Origin: Spirosoma oryzicola
GTDB lineage: Bacteria > Bacteroidota > Bacteroidia > Cytophagales > Spirosomataceae
DNA: 64,000 bases
Direction: 5' to 3'
NCBI RefSeq assembly: GCF_021233055.1
Contig: NZ_CP089538.1
Span: 5,596,501-5,660,500 of the forward strand
The translations under genes were made by a program, and so were the position numbers. Positions 42,649 to 52,291 of the stretch are shown here, piece by piece; the first letter of the stretch is position 1; the number at the start of each line of letters is the position of its first letter. Under the pieces are notes generated by a model. That model was given only the letters and a program-made list of their open reading frames with translations, did not search any database and had not been told where the DNA came from.

Positions 42649-43413
42649 CTAGACGAAGCTCAGATTACCATTGCCAAGCGCTTTCTGATAGTTTTCCCGG
42701 TCGAACCGGTATAGGAAAGGCGATTTATGCGCTTTACCCGTTCGACGCTCATCAAGCCGGGTCAGGATATGCAGACCCATAATTTTCTTGTGAAAATTGC
42801 GAGCGTCCAACGGTTTATCGAGCACAGCCTCGTACAGTCGCTGCAGTTCCGGAATGGTGAATTTTTCAGCCATCAAATTCAGACCGATGGGCTGCCAGTT
42901 GAGTTGCGACCGGAGCGTCTGTAAGGCAACGGTTACAATCTGGCGGTGATCGTATAGCAAGGAGGGTAAGTTACTTATATCCCACCAGCGGCACTCGTCC
43001 GTCATAAAGTCGGGTGTAGGCGTTACCTGCGTATGATCTACCAACGCGTAATAACCAACGGATAAGGTTCGTTCGGGCCAGCGTTCGCTAAACGACATGG
43101 GCATCTTCTGTCTACGCCACATTTCCTCGCGGTTATACCGAACGGCATCGCCAAACAAATGAAATTGCTGTAGAAACAATTTGTCCAAACCCGTTCGCTC
43201 GTACAACACCCGTTCGGCTGCTCGATCAACAGACTCAGTTTTGTAGATGAATCCACCCGGCAAACACCACTCGCTGGTATCTTTCCAGCGCAGTAGCAGG
43301 ACTTTTAGCCGCGTGTCGTGAAAGCCAAATATTGCACAGTCAAGCGACACGCCGGGTATGCATTCATCAGCTATGAAATTGTGAAAGGAGATTATATGCT
43401 CCGTGTAATCCAT
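42649..43413 (-). CDS. Nudix-domain transcriptional regulator (NrtR/AraR type)
   Basis: A 254-residue protein with a Nudix-fold N-terminal domain (about 20-155) and a winged-helix-like C-terminal domain (about 165-245). The Nudix box (about 54-76) reads GFIYKTESVDRAAERVLYER then TGL: the REUxEExGU core is degraded (RVLYERTGL), so hydrolase activity is probably lost, as in NrtR/AraR-type regulators that sense ADP-ribose or sugars. Such proteins repress nearby metabolic genes. A palindrome 38 bases upstream of its start could be its own operator. It is divergent from the molybdenum hydroxylase operon, a possible target. Confidence 0.8.
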   Translation of the reverse strand: MDYTEHIISFHNFIADECIPGVSLDCAIFGFHDTRLKVLLLRWKDTSEWCLPGGFIYKTESVDRAAERVLYERTGLDKLFLQQFHLFGDAVRYNREEMWRRQKMPMSFSERWPERTLSVGYYALVDHTQVTPTPDFMTDECRWWDISNLPSLLYDHRQIVTVALQTLRSQLNWQPIGLNLMAEKFTIPELQRLYEAVLDKPLDARNFHKKIMGLHILTRLDERRTGKAHKSPFLYRFDRENYQKALGNGNLSFV

Positions 43414-43838
43414 TAATCAGTATAAATTTTTTTCTATGTATTTATGACATACTAAGTTTATACCGTATAATTAGTAGCAAATTCTTTATTTATCAACAAA
43501 CACCAGTTATTCTGTTCGCAATTCGCTGCTGACAGGGGCGAAATCAATCGTCAGACGGCTACTACGCTTTGTCTAATGATACTGTTTTATCAGTAACGCT
43601 TACATATTCGTAAGATCTGGCTACAACCTGCGTTTATACTATCTTCTTTATTTTTCGCCCGCTGAATCGTTCAGTAAAGGATTCCGGCTGGTTTTGTCTC
43701 GAAACCTTGTTCATTAGCGCATAATTTTAAAAAGGACGCAGCGGATAATGTGGGGCTAATTCGTTAATTTTAGTTGCGATTTTCTGTAGTAAAGCAACGT
43801 CTCTGTGATTGATTGCTTTTCATTTATCCGTCTAGGCT
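43414..43838. other. 425-bp divergent intergenic region (Nudix regulator / molybdenum hydroxylase)
   Basis: Contains promoters for both genes. The only strong signal is the palindrome at 43451-43475. The half-site-like AGTATAAA lies near 43420. No ORF, RNA gene or terminator was recognised in the rest. Confidence 0.4.
43451..43475. promoter_or_regulatory. Palindrome, candidate operator of the Nudix regulator
   Basis: TTATAC (43458-43463), one base, GTATAA (43465-43470) is a perfect inner palindrome; ACTAA (43451-43455) and TTAGT (43471-43475) extend it with a 2-base offset. It sits 38 bases upstream of the regulator's start, in the divergent region. Confidence 0.5.
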
Positions 43839-44348
43839 ATGTCTTCCTTGAAATTAACCATTAACAATCAACCACATACCGTTGATGTCGATGCTGATAT
43901 GCCGCTGTTGTGGGTCATCCGCGATGTCGTTGGGTTAACCGGTACCAAATTTGGCTGCGGCATTGCCCAGTGTGGTGCCTGCACGGTTCACCTCGATGGT
44001 ACCCCCATTCGTTCCTGTAGCTTCCCGGCATCGGCTGCGGCAGGGCATAAGATTACGACGATTGAAGGTATCTCTAAAAACGGCGACCATCCGATTCAAA
44101 AAGCGTGGATCGAGCATCAGGTGCCCCAATGCGGCTACTGTCAGTCGGGGCAGATTATGTCGGCGGTAGCCTTGCTCAAGGAAACACCTAAACCTACCGA
44201 TGCCGATATTGACGCGGCTATGCAGGGAAATATCTGCCGTTGTGGTACGTACAACCGGATTCGGCAGGCGATTCACACGGCTTCGTCCGAGATGGCAGTC
44301 GTCCCACCCAAAGCACCCAAGTCTACACCCAAAATCGGCAAACGATGA
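43839..44348 (+). CDS. Two-[2Fe-2S] small subunit of a molybdenum hydroxylase
   Basis: A 169-residue electron-transfer subunit of the xanthine oxidase family, closest in layout to isoquinoline 1-oxidoreductase alpha. The plant-ferredoxin-type cluster is bound by C40, C45, C48 and C60; the second, four-helix domain by C98, C101, C133 and C135 (CGYC and CRC). It passes electrons from the Mo cofactor in the large subunit to a carrier. A Pro/Lys-rich tail follows. The large-subunit ATG overlaps its stop codon (ATGA), so they are coupled. Confidence 0.93.
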   Translation: MSSLKLTINNQPHTVDVDADMPLLWVIRDVVGLTGTKFGCGIAQCGACTVHLDGTPIRSCSFPASAAAGHKITTIEGISKNGDHPIQKAWIEHQVPQCGYCQSGQIMSAVALLKETPKPTDADIDAAMQGNICRCGTYNRIRQAIHTASSEMAVVPPKAPKSTPKIGKR

Positions 44349-46552
44349 GCGCAAAACCAAACCAAACTTCCATTGACCGCCGAAGTTTTCTGAAAGCGGC
44401 CGGTTTGACCAGCGCGGCATTTGCCTTGGGTCTTTCGGCCACTGAACCCCTCGCCGGTCCTGTACTAAATCTAAGCGACCAAACCGGATTGGCCCTACCC
44501 GAATCGGTCGAGTTGACGCCTTTTGTTCTCATCGAAAAATCAGGCCGAATTACACTGATGAACCCCCGACCCGAAATCGGTCAGGGGACGTACCAGTCGG
44601 TTCCGGCGCTGATTGCCGAGGAGCTGGAAGTTTCGCTGGACAACGTTACTATCCTGCAAACCGGGGGCGAAAGCAAGTTCGGCGGCTTATGGTCGCAGGC
44701 CGTTGGCGGCAGCGGTTCCATCCGGGGCGGCTACACGCAGATGCGGAAAGTGGGGGCATCGGCCCGCGATATGCTTATCAAGGCAGCTAGCCAGCAGTGG
44801 AACGTCCCTGCTCAGGAGTGTTACGCCGAAAACGCAAAAATCGTACACCGGCCATCGGGCAGAAAACTGTCTTACGGTGAATTGGCAGAGGTAGCTTCCA
44901 AGCTGGACGTTCCGAAAGAGCCCACCTTAAAAGACCCCAACGATTTCAAAATTCTGGGCAAACCCGCCCCTCGCCCCGATACACCACTCAAAGCAACGGG
45001 GAAAGCGCAGTTCGGAATTGACGCGAAGGTACCCGGTATGTTGTATGCATCAGTCGAGCGGTGCCCGGTGTTGGGCAGTAAGCTGGTGAGCTTTGACGCG
45101 ACGCAGTCCTTGAAAGTCAAAGGCGTTCGGAAGGTGGTTAAAGTAGAGCGCGTGGTTGGCTACAATCGCTACGAAGGTGTAGCCGTTGTAGCAGACAACT
45201 ATTGGGCTGCTTTGAAAGGCCGTAAAGCCTTAACCGTAAAATGGGATAACCAGAACCATGAGACGTTCAATACGGTAAGCTTTGAAAATTCGCTGCGTGA
45301 ACTGGCAAAAACCGATGGTGTTGTCGGCCACAACGCAGGCGAATTCGACAAGGCATTCACCGACGCTCCTATTAAACTCGAAGCCTTTTACGAAACGCCC
45401 ATCATAAGCCATTCGACGATGGAGCCGATGAATGCATTGGCTCATTATCAACCCGGCAACAAACTGGAACTGTGGGTTTCGTCGCAGGGTGGCGATTTGG
45501 TACGGGACGAAGTAGCTAAAGTACTAACCATCCCTGCCGACAATATCAAGGTAAATATCCTGTTTAACGGTGGCGGATTTGGCCGACGACTCACGCAGGA
45601 TTTTGCCACCGAAGCGGCCCTGTTGTCGAAAACGGTTGGTAAACCGATTAAAGTTGTCTGGACGCGCGAGGATGATACGGCACTTGGTCCTTTCCGCCCG
45701 ATGACGTTTTCGGCCATGCGCGGTGCTTTGTCGAACGAAGGCCAAGCCGTCGCTTTGCAGCATAAAGTCATTTCGCCCTCTATCGACGCGACGATGGGCG
45801 AAAAAGGGAAATACGACAAAACGAAGCCCGATGGCACCATGCTGGAAGGCACGAATGAGCAGCAATACGAAATTCCGAATGTAAACACGCGCTACGTCCA
45901 CGCCGAAACGCACATTCCGCTGACGTACTGGCGCTCGGTGACGAGTTCGACGCTGGCCTTCTCGCACGAGTGTTTTCTGGACGAGATGGCCCACAAAGCG
46001 GGCCAAGACCCAATGGCGTTCCGACTGGCGATGCTGACAAAAGAATCGGATACCAAGCGCGTGCTGACAAAACTGAAAGAAGTGTCGGGCTGGGATAAGC
46101 CGTTACCTGCCGGAAAAGGCCGGGGTGTTGCGCAATGGAATTTCTTCGCCGGACTGGCGGGCCAGGTTGTCGAGGTTTCCAAAACGGAAAGTGGCGGTGT
46201 AAAAGTTGACAAGGTGTACTGCGTAATCGATCTGGGAACGGTTGTCAATCCCGATACCGTCAAAGCACAGGTCGAAGGAGCAATTGCGATGGCGCTGACA
46301 GCCGCCACCAAAGACGGCATCACGTTCGAGCAGGGTCGTGCGGTTCAGAACAACTTCGATAAAAACCGGATGCTCCGTATCAACGAGATGCCTCCCGTCG
46401 AGGTACACATTTTGGCCGAAGGGGGTCCGACGATCAAAGGCGTTGGCGAACCCGGTTTACCACCGTTAGCGCCCGCACTGGCTAATGCGGTATTCGCGGC
46501 TACGGGCAAACGCATCCGTCGGTTGCCGTTCGATCTGGAGAAAGTTTCCTGA
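44345..46552 (+). CDS. Molybdopterin-binding large subunit of a xanthine oxidase-family hydroxylase
   Basis: A 735-residue exported oxidoreductase, IorB-like. It starts with a Tat signal, RRSFLKAAG then a hydrophobic Ala/Leu-rich run ending near SATEPLAG, so it is folded with cofactor and moved to the periplasm, carrying the small subunit along. Family segments include [33 protein letters not shown], and near the end [20 protein letters not shown], which contains the conserved catalytic Glu region. Substrate (an aldehyde or N-heterocycle) is unknown. The cofactor-insertion gene xdhC lies downstream. Confidence 0.92.
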   Translation: MSAKPNQTSIDRRSFLKAAGLTSAAFALGLSATEPLAGPVLNLSDQTGLALPESVELTPFVLIEKSGRITLMNPRPEIGQGTYQSVPALIAEELEVSLDNVTILQTGGESKFGGLWSQAVGGSGSIRGGYTQMRKVGASARDMLIKAASQQWNVPAQECYAENAKIVHRPSGRKLSYGELAEVASKLDVPKEPTLKDPNDFKILGKPAPRPDTPLKATGKAQFGIDAKVPGMLYASVERCPVLGSKLVSFDATQSLKVKGVRKVVKVERVVGYNRYEGVAVVADNYWAALKGRKALTVKWDNQNHETFNTVSFENSLRELAKTDGVVGHNAGEFDKAFTDAPIKLEAFYETPIISHSTMEPMNALAHYQPGNKLELWVSSQGGDLVRDEVAKVLTIPADNIKVNILFNGGGFGRRLTQDFATEAALLSKTVGKPIKVVWTREDDTALGPFRPMTFSAMRGALSNEGQAVALQHKVISPSIDATMGEKGKYDKTKPDGTMLEGTNEQQYEIPNVNTRYVHAETHIPLTYWRSVTSSTLAFSHECFLDEMAHKAGQDPMAFRLAMLTKESDTKRVLTKLKEVSGWDKPLPAGKGRGVAQWNFFAGLAGQVVEVSKTESGGVKVDKVYCVIDLGTVVNPDTVKAQVEGAIAMALTAATKDGITFEQGRAVQNNFDKNRMLRINEMPPVEVHILAEGGPTIKGVGEPGLPPLAPALANAVFAATGKRIRRLPFDLEKVS

Positions 46553-46675
46553 TCGCGTTCGGTTGATCTGTTTACACTCCGAACACAAAACAGATTTTTC
46601 TGGCTACCGTTATAGTTTATATAGTCCTTCTGATTCTGTCAGAAGAACTATGACAGTCAAAACGCAGCATCGTCC

Positions 46676-47845
46676 ATGAAAGAAATAGCCCGCATCGTTG
46701 AGGTTTTTGAACAGATAGATTTTTCGAAACGCAAAGCGGCTCTGGCAACTGTTGTCTGGGTGGAAGGTTCTTCGTACCGTCGGCCGGGAGCGCGGATGCT
46801 TATCACCGACGATGGCCGCTGGGAAGGAGCGATCAGCGGGGGCTGTCTGGAAGGCGACGCGCTTCGGAAAGCACGTCAGGTAATGCTTGATGGCGACCCC
46901 ATTGTCGTTACGTACGATACAATGGATGATGGAGCCAACAGCTTTGGTGTTGGTCTGGGCTGTAACGGCATCATCGACATTCTGATCGAACCCATCGACC
47001 CGACCGATTCGCATAATCCGGTCGAACTCCTGCGTGAGTTTACTCAGAAACGCGATGTTCGGGTGTTAGCTACCGTCCTTAAAAGCGATGCAACGACCGG
47101 CTTGATGCCCAGTAACCGCTTTGTGCTGACCGATCAGTCGGCGAGCCTGATTCCAGATTGGTTGCAAGCCGATATGCAGAACGTGTTTGTTACAGGTAAG
47201 CCCTTAACGCAAACCTACGCGGTTGAATCGGGAAGCGCGGAGTTGTTTATCGAGCGAATTGACCCAGGCATCGAGCTAGTAATCTTCGGGGCCGGTTACG
47301 ATGTTGTTCCGGTAGCGAAGCTTGCCCGCGATCTTGGCTGGCAGGTTACAGTAACCGACGACTGCGTGGCCCATTTAGCCCCCAAACGCTTTCCGGTAGC
47401 AACCTGTGTTTTGTTTGCCGATCGGCAAGCCGTTCTTGATAAGATTACCATTACCGACCGAACGGCAGCCGTGTTGATGTCGCACAACTTCAATTACGAC
47501 CGCGCCGTGTTGGAATCGCTGTTAGCCACCGATGTGCCGTATATCGGTATGTTGGGGCCGCGGAAACGGTTTGACAAGATGCAGGACGAGTTTGCCAAAG
47601 ACGGTCTTCATTTTTCTGAAACCACCCTGGAACGCGTTCACGCTCCCATTGGTCTAGACTTAGGGGCCGAAACACCGGACGAAATTGCTTTGTCGATCCT
47701 GGCTGAGATCAAAGCGTTCTTCACCAAACGGTCGGGGGCATTTCTCCGAGAGAAATCGGGTCCCATTCACGAACGTTTATCCGGTAATCAGAAAGGACAG
47801 AACCAGCGGATACCGTTCGACGGCTCTGCAACCGAAGCCATTTGA
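46676..47845 (+). CDS. XdhC/CoxI-family molybdenum cofactor insertion protein
   Basis: A 389-residue cytoplasmic accessory factor. XdhC proteins bind, sulfurate-deliver and insert the Mo cofactor into xanthine oxidase-family enzymes. The N-terminal domain has VVWVEGSSYRRPGARMLI and GAISGGCLEGDALRKA; the C-terminal Rossmann-like domain begins LVIFGAGYDVVPVAKLARDL and has LMSHNFNYDRAVLESLL and PYIGMLGPRKR. It lies 123 bp after the large subunit on the same strand. A TTCG-loop terminator follows it, closing the operon. Confidence 0.93.
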   Translation: MKEIARIVEVFEQIDFSKRKAALATVVWVEGSSYRRPGARMLITDDGRWEGAISGGCLEGDALRKARQVMLDGDPIVVTYDTMDDGANSFGVGLGCNGIIDILIEPIDPTDSHNPVELLREFTQKRDVRVLATVLKSDATTGLMPSNRFVLTDQSASLIPDWLQADMQNVFVTGKPLTQTYAVESGSAELFIERIDPGIELVIFGAGYDVVPVAKLARDLGWQVTVTDDCVAHLAPKRFPVATCVLFADRQAVLDKITITDRTAAVLMSHNFNYDRAVLESLLATDVPYIGMLGPRKRFDKMQDEFAKDGLHFSETTLERVHAPIGLDLGAETPDEIALSILAEIKAFFTKRSGAFLREKSGPIHERLSGNQKGQNQRIPFDGSATEAI

Positions 47846-47867
47846 GGAAGTCAATATTACGTTAAAG

Positions 47868-47889
47868 GCCATCTTCGGATGGCTTTTTT
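47868..47889 (+). terminator. UUCG-loop terminator after xdhC
   Basis: GCCATC, loop TTCG, GATGGC and six T (47868-47889), 22 bases after the xdhC stop. Confidence 0.85.
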
Positions 47890-47925
47890 CATTTGCGAAT
47901 TAACGAACCTCAAACCTCAATGTTG

Positions 47926-47935
47926 TACCTTTGCC
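47926..47935 (+). promoter_or_regulatory. Extended -7 box for ruvX
   Basis: TACCTTTGCC ends 6 bases before the ruvX ATG at 47942. This implies a nearly leaderless transcript and rules out the in-frame start 63 bases upstream. Confidence 0.5.
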
Positions 47936-47941
47936 CCTGTT

Positions 47942-48358
47942 ATGGCGCGACTCTTAGCGATTGATTACGGTGCAAAACGAACTGGCCTTGCCGTTACGGA
48001 CCCGTTGCAACTTATTGCTTCGGCGCTGGAAACGGTACCGTCTCACGAGCTGTTAAAATTTTTAAAAAGCTATGTCGAACGGGAGCCAGTAGAAGCGTTT
48101 GTCGTTGGATTACCCAAACGATTAGACGGAACGGACACCGATAATACGCCCCGTGTCCGGAAGTTTGTGACTCATTTACAGAACGCTTTGCCCGATATTC
48201 CCGTTTATTGGCATGACGAACGCTTCACGTCAGTTATGGCATTGCAGGCTATGCTGGCCAATGGAAGCACGAAAAAAGATCGGCGGGAGAAAGGCAACAT
48301 CGACAAAGTCAGTGCGGCCATCATTCTTCAGTCATACATGGAAAGCTTAAAAAAATAG
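47942..48358 (+). CDS. ruvX: Putative Holliday junction resolvase / pre-16S rRNA nuclease
   Basis: A 138-residue RNase H-fold nuclease of the YqgF/RuvX family. In E. coli this family matures the 5' end of 16S rRNA; a role in recombination was proposed earlier. Motifs are LAIDYGAKRTGLAVTD at residues 5-20 with the first catalytic Asp, VVGLPKRLDGT-like VVGLPKRLDGTD near 60, and WHDERFTS with the Glu. The start is set by a promoter box just upstream. It heads a short rightward series with def and an omega-amidase. Confidence 0.93.
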   Translation: MARLLAIDYGAKRTGLAVTDPLQLIASALETVPSHELLKFLKSYVEREPVEAFVVGLPKRLDGTDTDNTPRVRKFVTHLQNALPDIPVYWHDERFTSVMALQAMLANGSTKKDRREKGNIDKVSAAIILQSYMESLKK

Positions 48359-48422
48359 TTTTTGGAACAGAAAACCCGTTCAACGTACAGGGCTTTTCGA
48401 CCGACAACGGACCAATAAAACA

Positions 48423-48995
48423 ATGATTCTCCCAATAATTGCCTACGGCGATCCAGTGCTGAGAAAACGGGCCAAAGATATCGAACCCGGTAGCATCGAC
48501 GTCAAAACATTAAGCGAAAACATGTTCGAAACCATGTATGCGGCTTCCGGGGTTGGCCTGGCAGCACCGCAGATTGGACAGAGCATTCGCATGTTTGTGG
48601 TAGATGGTCAGCCTCTGAACGAGGACGAACCCGAAGAAGATGTTGACCAGAGTGTGGTTGACTTCAAAAAGGTATTTATCAATCCGGAAATTATTGAAGA
48701 AGCCGGCGAAGACTGGGGCTTTGAAGAAGGCTGCCTAAGCATTCCTGGCATCCGGGGGGAAGTGTTCAGACCCGAAATTATTGTGATTCGCTACTTCGAT
48801 ACGGACTGGAACGAGCACGAAGAAGAATTCGATGGTATGGCCGCCCGTATCATTCAGCATGAATACGACCACCTGGAAGGCAAACTTTTCACGGATTATC
48901 TGCCAACCATTCGTCGTCAGCTTATCAAGAAAAAACTGGCCGACATCACGAAAGGCCGGACGGATGCCGAATACAAAATGAAATTTTCGCGGTAG
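48423..48995 (+). CDS. def: Peptide deformylase
   Basis: Removes the N-formyl group from nascent proteins; iron or zinc enzyme. All three signature motifs are intact: GVGLAAPQIG (about residues 44-53), EGCLSIPG (about 102-109, metal Cys) and QHEYDHLEG (about 141-149, HExxH type). Length 190 is normal, with an acidic insert (NEDEPEEDVDQ) after the first motif, a common Bacteroidota feature. It follows ruvX by 64 bp and precedes the amidase by 12 bp. Confidence 0.97.
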   Translation: MILPIIAYGDPVLRKRAKDIEPGSIDVKTLSENMFETMYAASGVGLAAPQIGQSIRMFVVDGQPLNEDEPEEDVDQSVVDFKKVFINPEIIEEAGEDWGFEEGCLSIPGIRGEVFRPEIIVIRYFDTDWNEHEEEFDGMAARIIQHEYDHLEGKLFTDYLPTIRRQLIKKKLADITKGRTDAEYKMKFSR

Positions 48996-49007
48996 TCCCG
49001 CTTACCG

Positions 49008-49796
49008 ATGCTTAACGTTACGCTCCTTCAGGCAAGTTTATACTGGCACGACCCCGTTGCCAACCGGGCTATGCTGGAGGAGCGTATCTTTTCCCTGCCG
49101 GAACCGACCGATCTGATTGTTCTGCCCGAAATGTTTACGACGGGTTTTACGATGAACGCATCGTCCGTGGCTGAGCCAATGAATCTGACGACCTTTCGGT
49201 GGATGAAGCAGATGGCGGCTCAAACCAAAGCGGTCGTTACAGGCAGCTATGTCGTGCAGGAAAAAGGCAATTATTTTAACCGGCTGATCTGGATGCAGCC
49301 CGACGGCCAGTTCGATACGTACGACAAACGCCATTTGTTTCGTATGGCGGGCGAAGACACCATTTACACCGCTGGTACCCGCCGTATTGTCAAAGAATGG
49401 AAAGGCTGGCGAATCTGTCCGCTAATCTGCTATGATCTGCGCTTCCCCGTCTGGAGCCGCAACCAAAGCGAAACCTCCGCTGATTTCGAGTACGATCTGT
49501 TACTTTACGTAGCCAACTGGCCCGCTCCCCGGCGCAATGCCTGGAACACGCTACTGCAAGCCAGGGCCATTGAAAACCTGAGTTATGTCGTCGGCGTCAA
49601 TCGGGTTGGCGAAGACGGGAATAATCACCCCTACACGGGCGACTCCGCCGTGATTGACTTTAAAGGCGATATCCTGTTTCAGCAAACTGATTCTGAAATC
49701 GCCCACCAACAAAATCTTTCGCTGGACGAGCTACAAACGTTTCGCAACAGGTTTCCGGCAAATCTGGACGCTGACCATTTCACGCTACTTCTTTAG
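49008..49796 (+). CDS. Omega-amidase / nitrilase-family hydrolase (YafV type)
   Basis: A 262-residue cytoplasmic carbon-nitrogen hydrolase. The catalytic triad is visible: Glu in VLPEMFTTGF (about 41), Lys in YDKRHLFRM (about 108) and Cys in LICYDLRFPVW (about 143). FRMAGEDTIYTAG and ENLSYVVGVNRVGEDG fit the YafV/Nit2 omega-amidase branch, which hydrolyses alpha-ketoglutaramate or similar toxic amides. It starts 12 bases after def, probably in the same transcript. Its 3' end overlaps the converging HAD gene by 17 bases. Confidence 0.92.
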   Translation: MLNVTLLQASLYWHDPVANRAMLEERIFSLPEPTDLIVLPEMFTTGFTMNASSVAEPMNLTTFRWMKQMAAQTKAVVTGSYVVQEKGNYFNRLIWMQPDGQFDTYDKRHLFRMAGEDTIYTAGTRRIVKEWKGWRICPLICYDLRFPVWSRNQSETSADFEYDLLLYVANWPAPRRNAWNTLLQARAIENLSYVVGVNRVGEDGNNHPYTGDSAVIDFKGDILFQQTDSEIAHQQNLSLDELQTFRNRFPANLDADHFTLLL

Positions 49797-50487
49797 CACC
49801 CATAATCAGTTCGACCAGCCCACGCGCGCTTTCCAGCGTGACGAATGACTTACCGGCTAACTGCTCCTCTGCCACTCGCTCGTGCTCCCAGGTAATCGCA
49901 TATGGTATGTGAACCGCTTTCGCACCAATGTGAACTACTGGCAATATATCAGACTTCAGGGAATTGCCGATCATCAGAAATTCGCTCGGCTGCACGTTAT
50001 ACCTTTTAAGGATTGCCTGATACGACTGTTCGTTCTTTTCACTGACAATCTCGATGTGCTTGAAATAATGGCCCAAACCGGAGCGGGCAATTTTACTTTC
50101 CTGGTCAAACAGATCGCCCTTGGTCAGCACCATCAAATCGAACTGTTGCGACAGCACATCCAGTACTTCAGGGATTCCGTCGAGCACATCAATCGGAAAG
50201 TCTAACAGTTCACGACCAACGTCAATAATTTGCTGAATCTCCGTTCCTGTCACCGCACCGTTCGTCAGTTCGATAACGGTTTCGATCATCGCCAGAATAA
50301 AACTCTTCGCACCGTAGCCGAACAACCGCAAATTGCGTATCTGTGCCTCATAAAACCGTTGGGACAAGGTTGTCTGATCTACGTGATGGGAAAGCAGCTC
50401 ACACAATTTCTCTTTAACATTGACGTAGTTTGGCTCGTTTACCCAAAGCGTGTCGTCGGCATCGAAGGCAATTAGTTTCATATTCAT
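49780..50487 (-). CDS. HAD-superfamily hydrolase
   Basis: A 235-residue cytoplasmic phosphatase-like protein. The N-terminal motif FDADDTLW (about residues 8-15) supplies the nucleophile and acid/base Asp; later motifs are VLTKGD (Thr, motif II), the conserved Lys region and MIGNSLKSDILPV (acidic motif IV-like GNS-KSD). A helical cap is inserted after motif I. Small phosphorylated metabolites are likely substrates; no specific one is predicted. An exact -7 box TACTTTTG lies 14 bases before its start. A start 6 bases later (second Met) is equally possible. Confidence 0.88.
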   Translation of the reverse strand: MNMKLIAFDADDTLWVNEPNYVNVKEKLCELLSHHVDQTTLSQRFYEAQIRNLRLFGYGAKSFILAMIETVIELTNGAVTGTEIQQIIDVGRELLDFPIDVLDGIPEVLDVLSQQFDLMVLTKGDLFDQESKIARSGLGHYFKHIEIVSEKNEQSYQAILKRYNVQPSEFLMIGNSLKSDILPVVHIGAKAVHIPYAITWEHERVAEEQLAGKSFVTLESARGLVELIMGAKEVA

Positions 50488-50500
50488 TAACCGTTTTTTT

Positions 50501-50508
50501 CAAAAGTA
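50501..50508 (-). promoter_or_regulatory. -7 box for the HAD hydrolase
   Basis: TACTTTTG on the minus strand, an exact TAnnTTTG, 14 bases upstream of the ATG. Confidence 0.45.
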
Positions 50509-50715
50509 TTTTGGTAATAAGCTACTTGGCTAAATTCACTGAATAGTCGATAATTTGTCACCAGCCACTCCAGACATTGTTGAATCGACTCTTCATCGTG
50601 TTTCCTTAGTCGAGCGCTTTTAAAACAAATAACACTAACATAAAATTGATTTGCGTCACATCAGCTATTTAGCCAATTTGCCGCCCTTTCCTAACGCTAT
50701 TATTCCGTTCACCTT

Positions 50716-52227
50716 ATGCAATTTACTGAGCAAGATCAGGACCAGATTGTGGCACAGGGTATTTCTCCTGAGCAGATCGATAAGCAAATAAACTATTTCG
50801 TCAACGGATTCCCTTATCTCAACGTCATCAAAGCGGCAACCGTTGGTGACGGGATCGTCCGTGTTGACGAGGATCAGCTAGCCGCTTACATTCATCGCTT
50901 CGACCAGGCGGCTCACGAACGTCAGTTGGTTAAGTTCGTGCCCGCTTCGGGAGCGGCTACCCGTATGTTCAAGTCGTTGTTTGCCGCGCTGGATGGTAAG
51001 TCAGACAAAGCAACGGATGAGGTTTTTGCCCGCATGACCGACTTTGCCTTCTACGAAGATCTAAAAGCCGCCATGGCTGCTCAAGGGCAGGATCTGGACA
51101 AAGCCGTGGCTGAAAACGACCGCCAGACGGTTTTGAGCTTTTTGCTGACAGACAAAGGTCTGGAATATGGCAACCTGCCGAAGGGCTTGCTGAAGTTTCA
51201 TAACTATCCGGACGGCCCACGCACGCCTGTCGAAGAACACCTGGTAGAAGGAGCGGCTTACGCTAATTCCGATGGGTTGGTAAAAATTCATTTTACAGTA
51301 TCGCCCGAACACCGCGACCGCTTCGAGCAGTTGATCGACGCGCAAAGAGCCGATTACGAAGCTTGGTTGGGCGTTACGTTCGACATCAGCTTTTCTGAGC
51401 AGAAAAAATCGACCGATACCATTTCGGTTAACCCGGACAATTCGCCGTTCCGCAACCCGGACGGCTCATTGCTGTTCCGCCCGGCGGGTCACGGTGCACT
51501 GATTGAAAACCTCAACGACATCGACGCTGATATTGTGTTCATCAAGAACATCGACAATGTTGTACCCGACGAGATTAAGGAGCCAACAATCACCTACAAG
51601 AAAGTGTTGGCATCGGTACTTCTTGATGCGCAGCAGCAAATCGCCCGATTGCAGGGCCTGCTAGAGTCTGACGAAGTAAGCGACGGTTATGTGGCGGAAG
51701 CCGACGAACTCCTGCGCCGGACGTTATTTACGCTTCCGCCAGACGGATTTGAGAGCTTAGCGAAAGAAGAAAAACTAGCCTACTTACGCAAAAAACTAAA
51801 CCGACCGGTTCGTGCCTGCGGTATGGTGAAGAACGTAGGTGAACCCGGTGGAGGACCGTTCTGGGCCAGAAATCAGGATGGCTCAACCTCGCTTCAAATT
51901 GTCGAGTCGGCCCAAATTGACCTGTCGAACCAAGAACAGAAATCGATTTTCGATGAGGCAACGCACTTCAACCCGGTCGATTTGGTTTGCGGTGTCAAAG
52001 ACCACAAGGGCAATAAGTTTAACCTGACTGATTACCGCGATCCACAAACCGGATTTATTACGGCTAAATCAAAAGATGGCAAGGACCTGAAAGCACAGGA
52101 GTTGCCGGGCCTCTGGAACGGCGCCATGGCCGACTGGAATACTATTTTTGTGGAAGTACCGCTGATTACGTTCAACCCGGTTAAAACGGTAAACGATCTG
52201 TTGCGGAAGGAGCACCAGCCTAGCTAA
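50716..52227 (+). CDS. DUF4301 family protein
   Basis: A 503-residue soluble protein, no signal peptide, matching in length and content the DUF4301 family of Bacteroidota. Segments such as VPASGAATRMFKSLF, LPKGLLKFHNYPDG, RTPVEEHLVEGAAYA, and VRACGMVKNVGEPGGGPFW are glycine-rich loops with conserved polar residues, reminiscent of a nucleotidyltransferase or sugar-nucleotide binding fold. That is only impression; function is unknown. It is transcribed alone and ends at a strong hairpin. Confidence 0.88.
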   Translation: MQFTEQDQDQIVAQGISPEQIDKQINYFVNGFPYLNVIKAATVGDGIVRVDEDQLAAYIHRFDQAAHERQLVKFVPASGAATRMFKSLFAALDGKSDKATDEVFARMTDFAFYEDLKAAMAAQGQDLDKAVAENDRQTVLSFLLTDKGLEYGNLPKGLLKFHNYPDGPRTPVEEHLVEGAAYANSDGLVKIHFTVSPEHRDRFEQLIDAQRADYEAWLGVTFDISFSEQKKSTDTISVNPDNSPFRNPDGSLLFRPAGHGALIENLNDIDADIVFIKNIDNVVPDEIKEPTITYKKVLASVLLDAQQQIARLQGLLESDEVSDGYVAEADELLRRTLFTLPPDGFESLAKEEKLAYLRKKLNRPVRACGMVKNVGEPGGGPFWARNQDGSTSLQIVESAQIDLSNQEQKSIFDEATHFNPVDLVCGVKDHKGNKFNLTDYRDPQTGFITAKSKDGKDLKAQELPGLWNGAMADWNTIFVEVPLITFNPVKTVNDLLRKEHQPS

Positions 52228-52230
52228 CAA

Positions 52231-52278
52231 AAATCGGGGCGTAGGCCTACAACGTAAGCCTACGCCCCGATACTTTTA
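52231..52278. terminator. Hairpin between DUF4301 gene and the Rrf2 gene
   Basis: A 14-bp stem, ATCGGGGCGTAGGC at 52233-52246 and its complement at 52258-52271, with short A and T runs outside. It separates converging genes. Confidence 0.75.
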
Positions 52279-52291
52279 TAGATCTGCCGGA

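Noticed and set aside
45524..46006. Several frames of 100-160 codons on the minus strand over the molybdenum hydroxylase gene
   Set aside because: All are shadows of the large-subunit gene.
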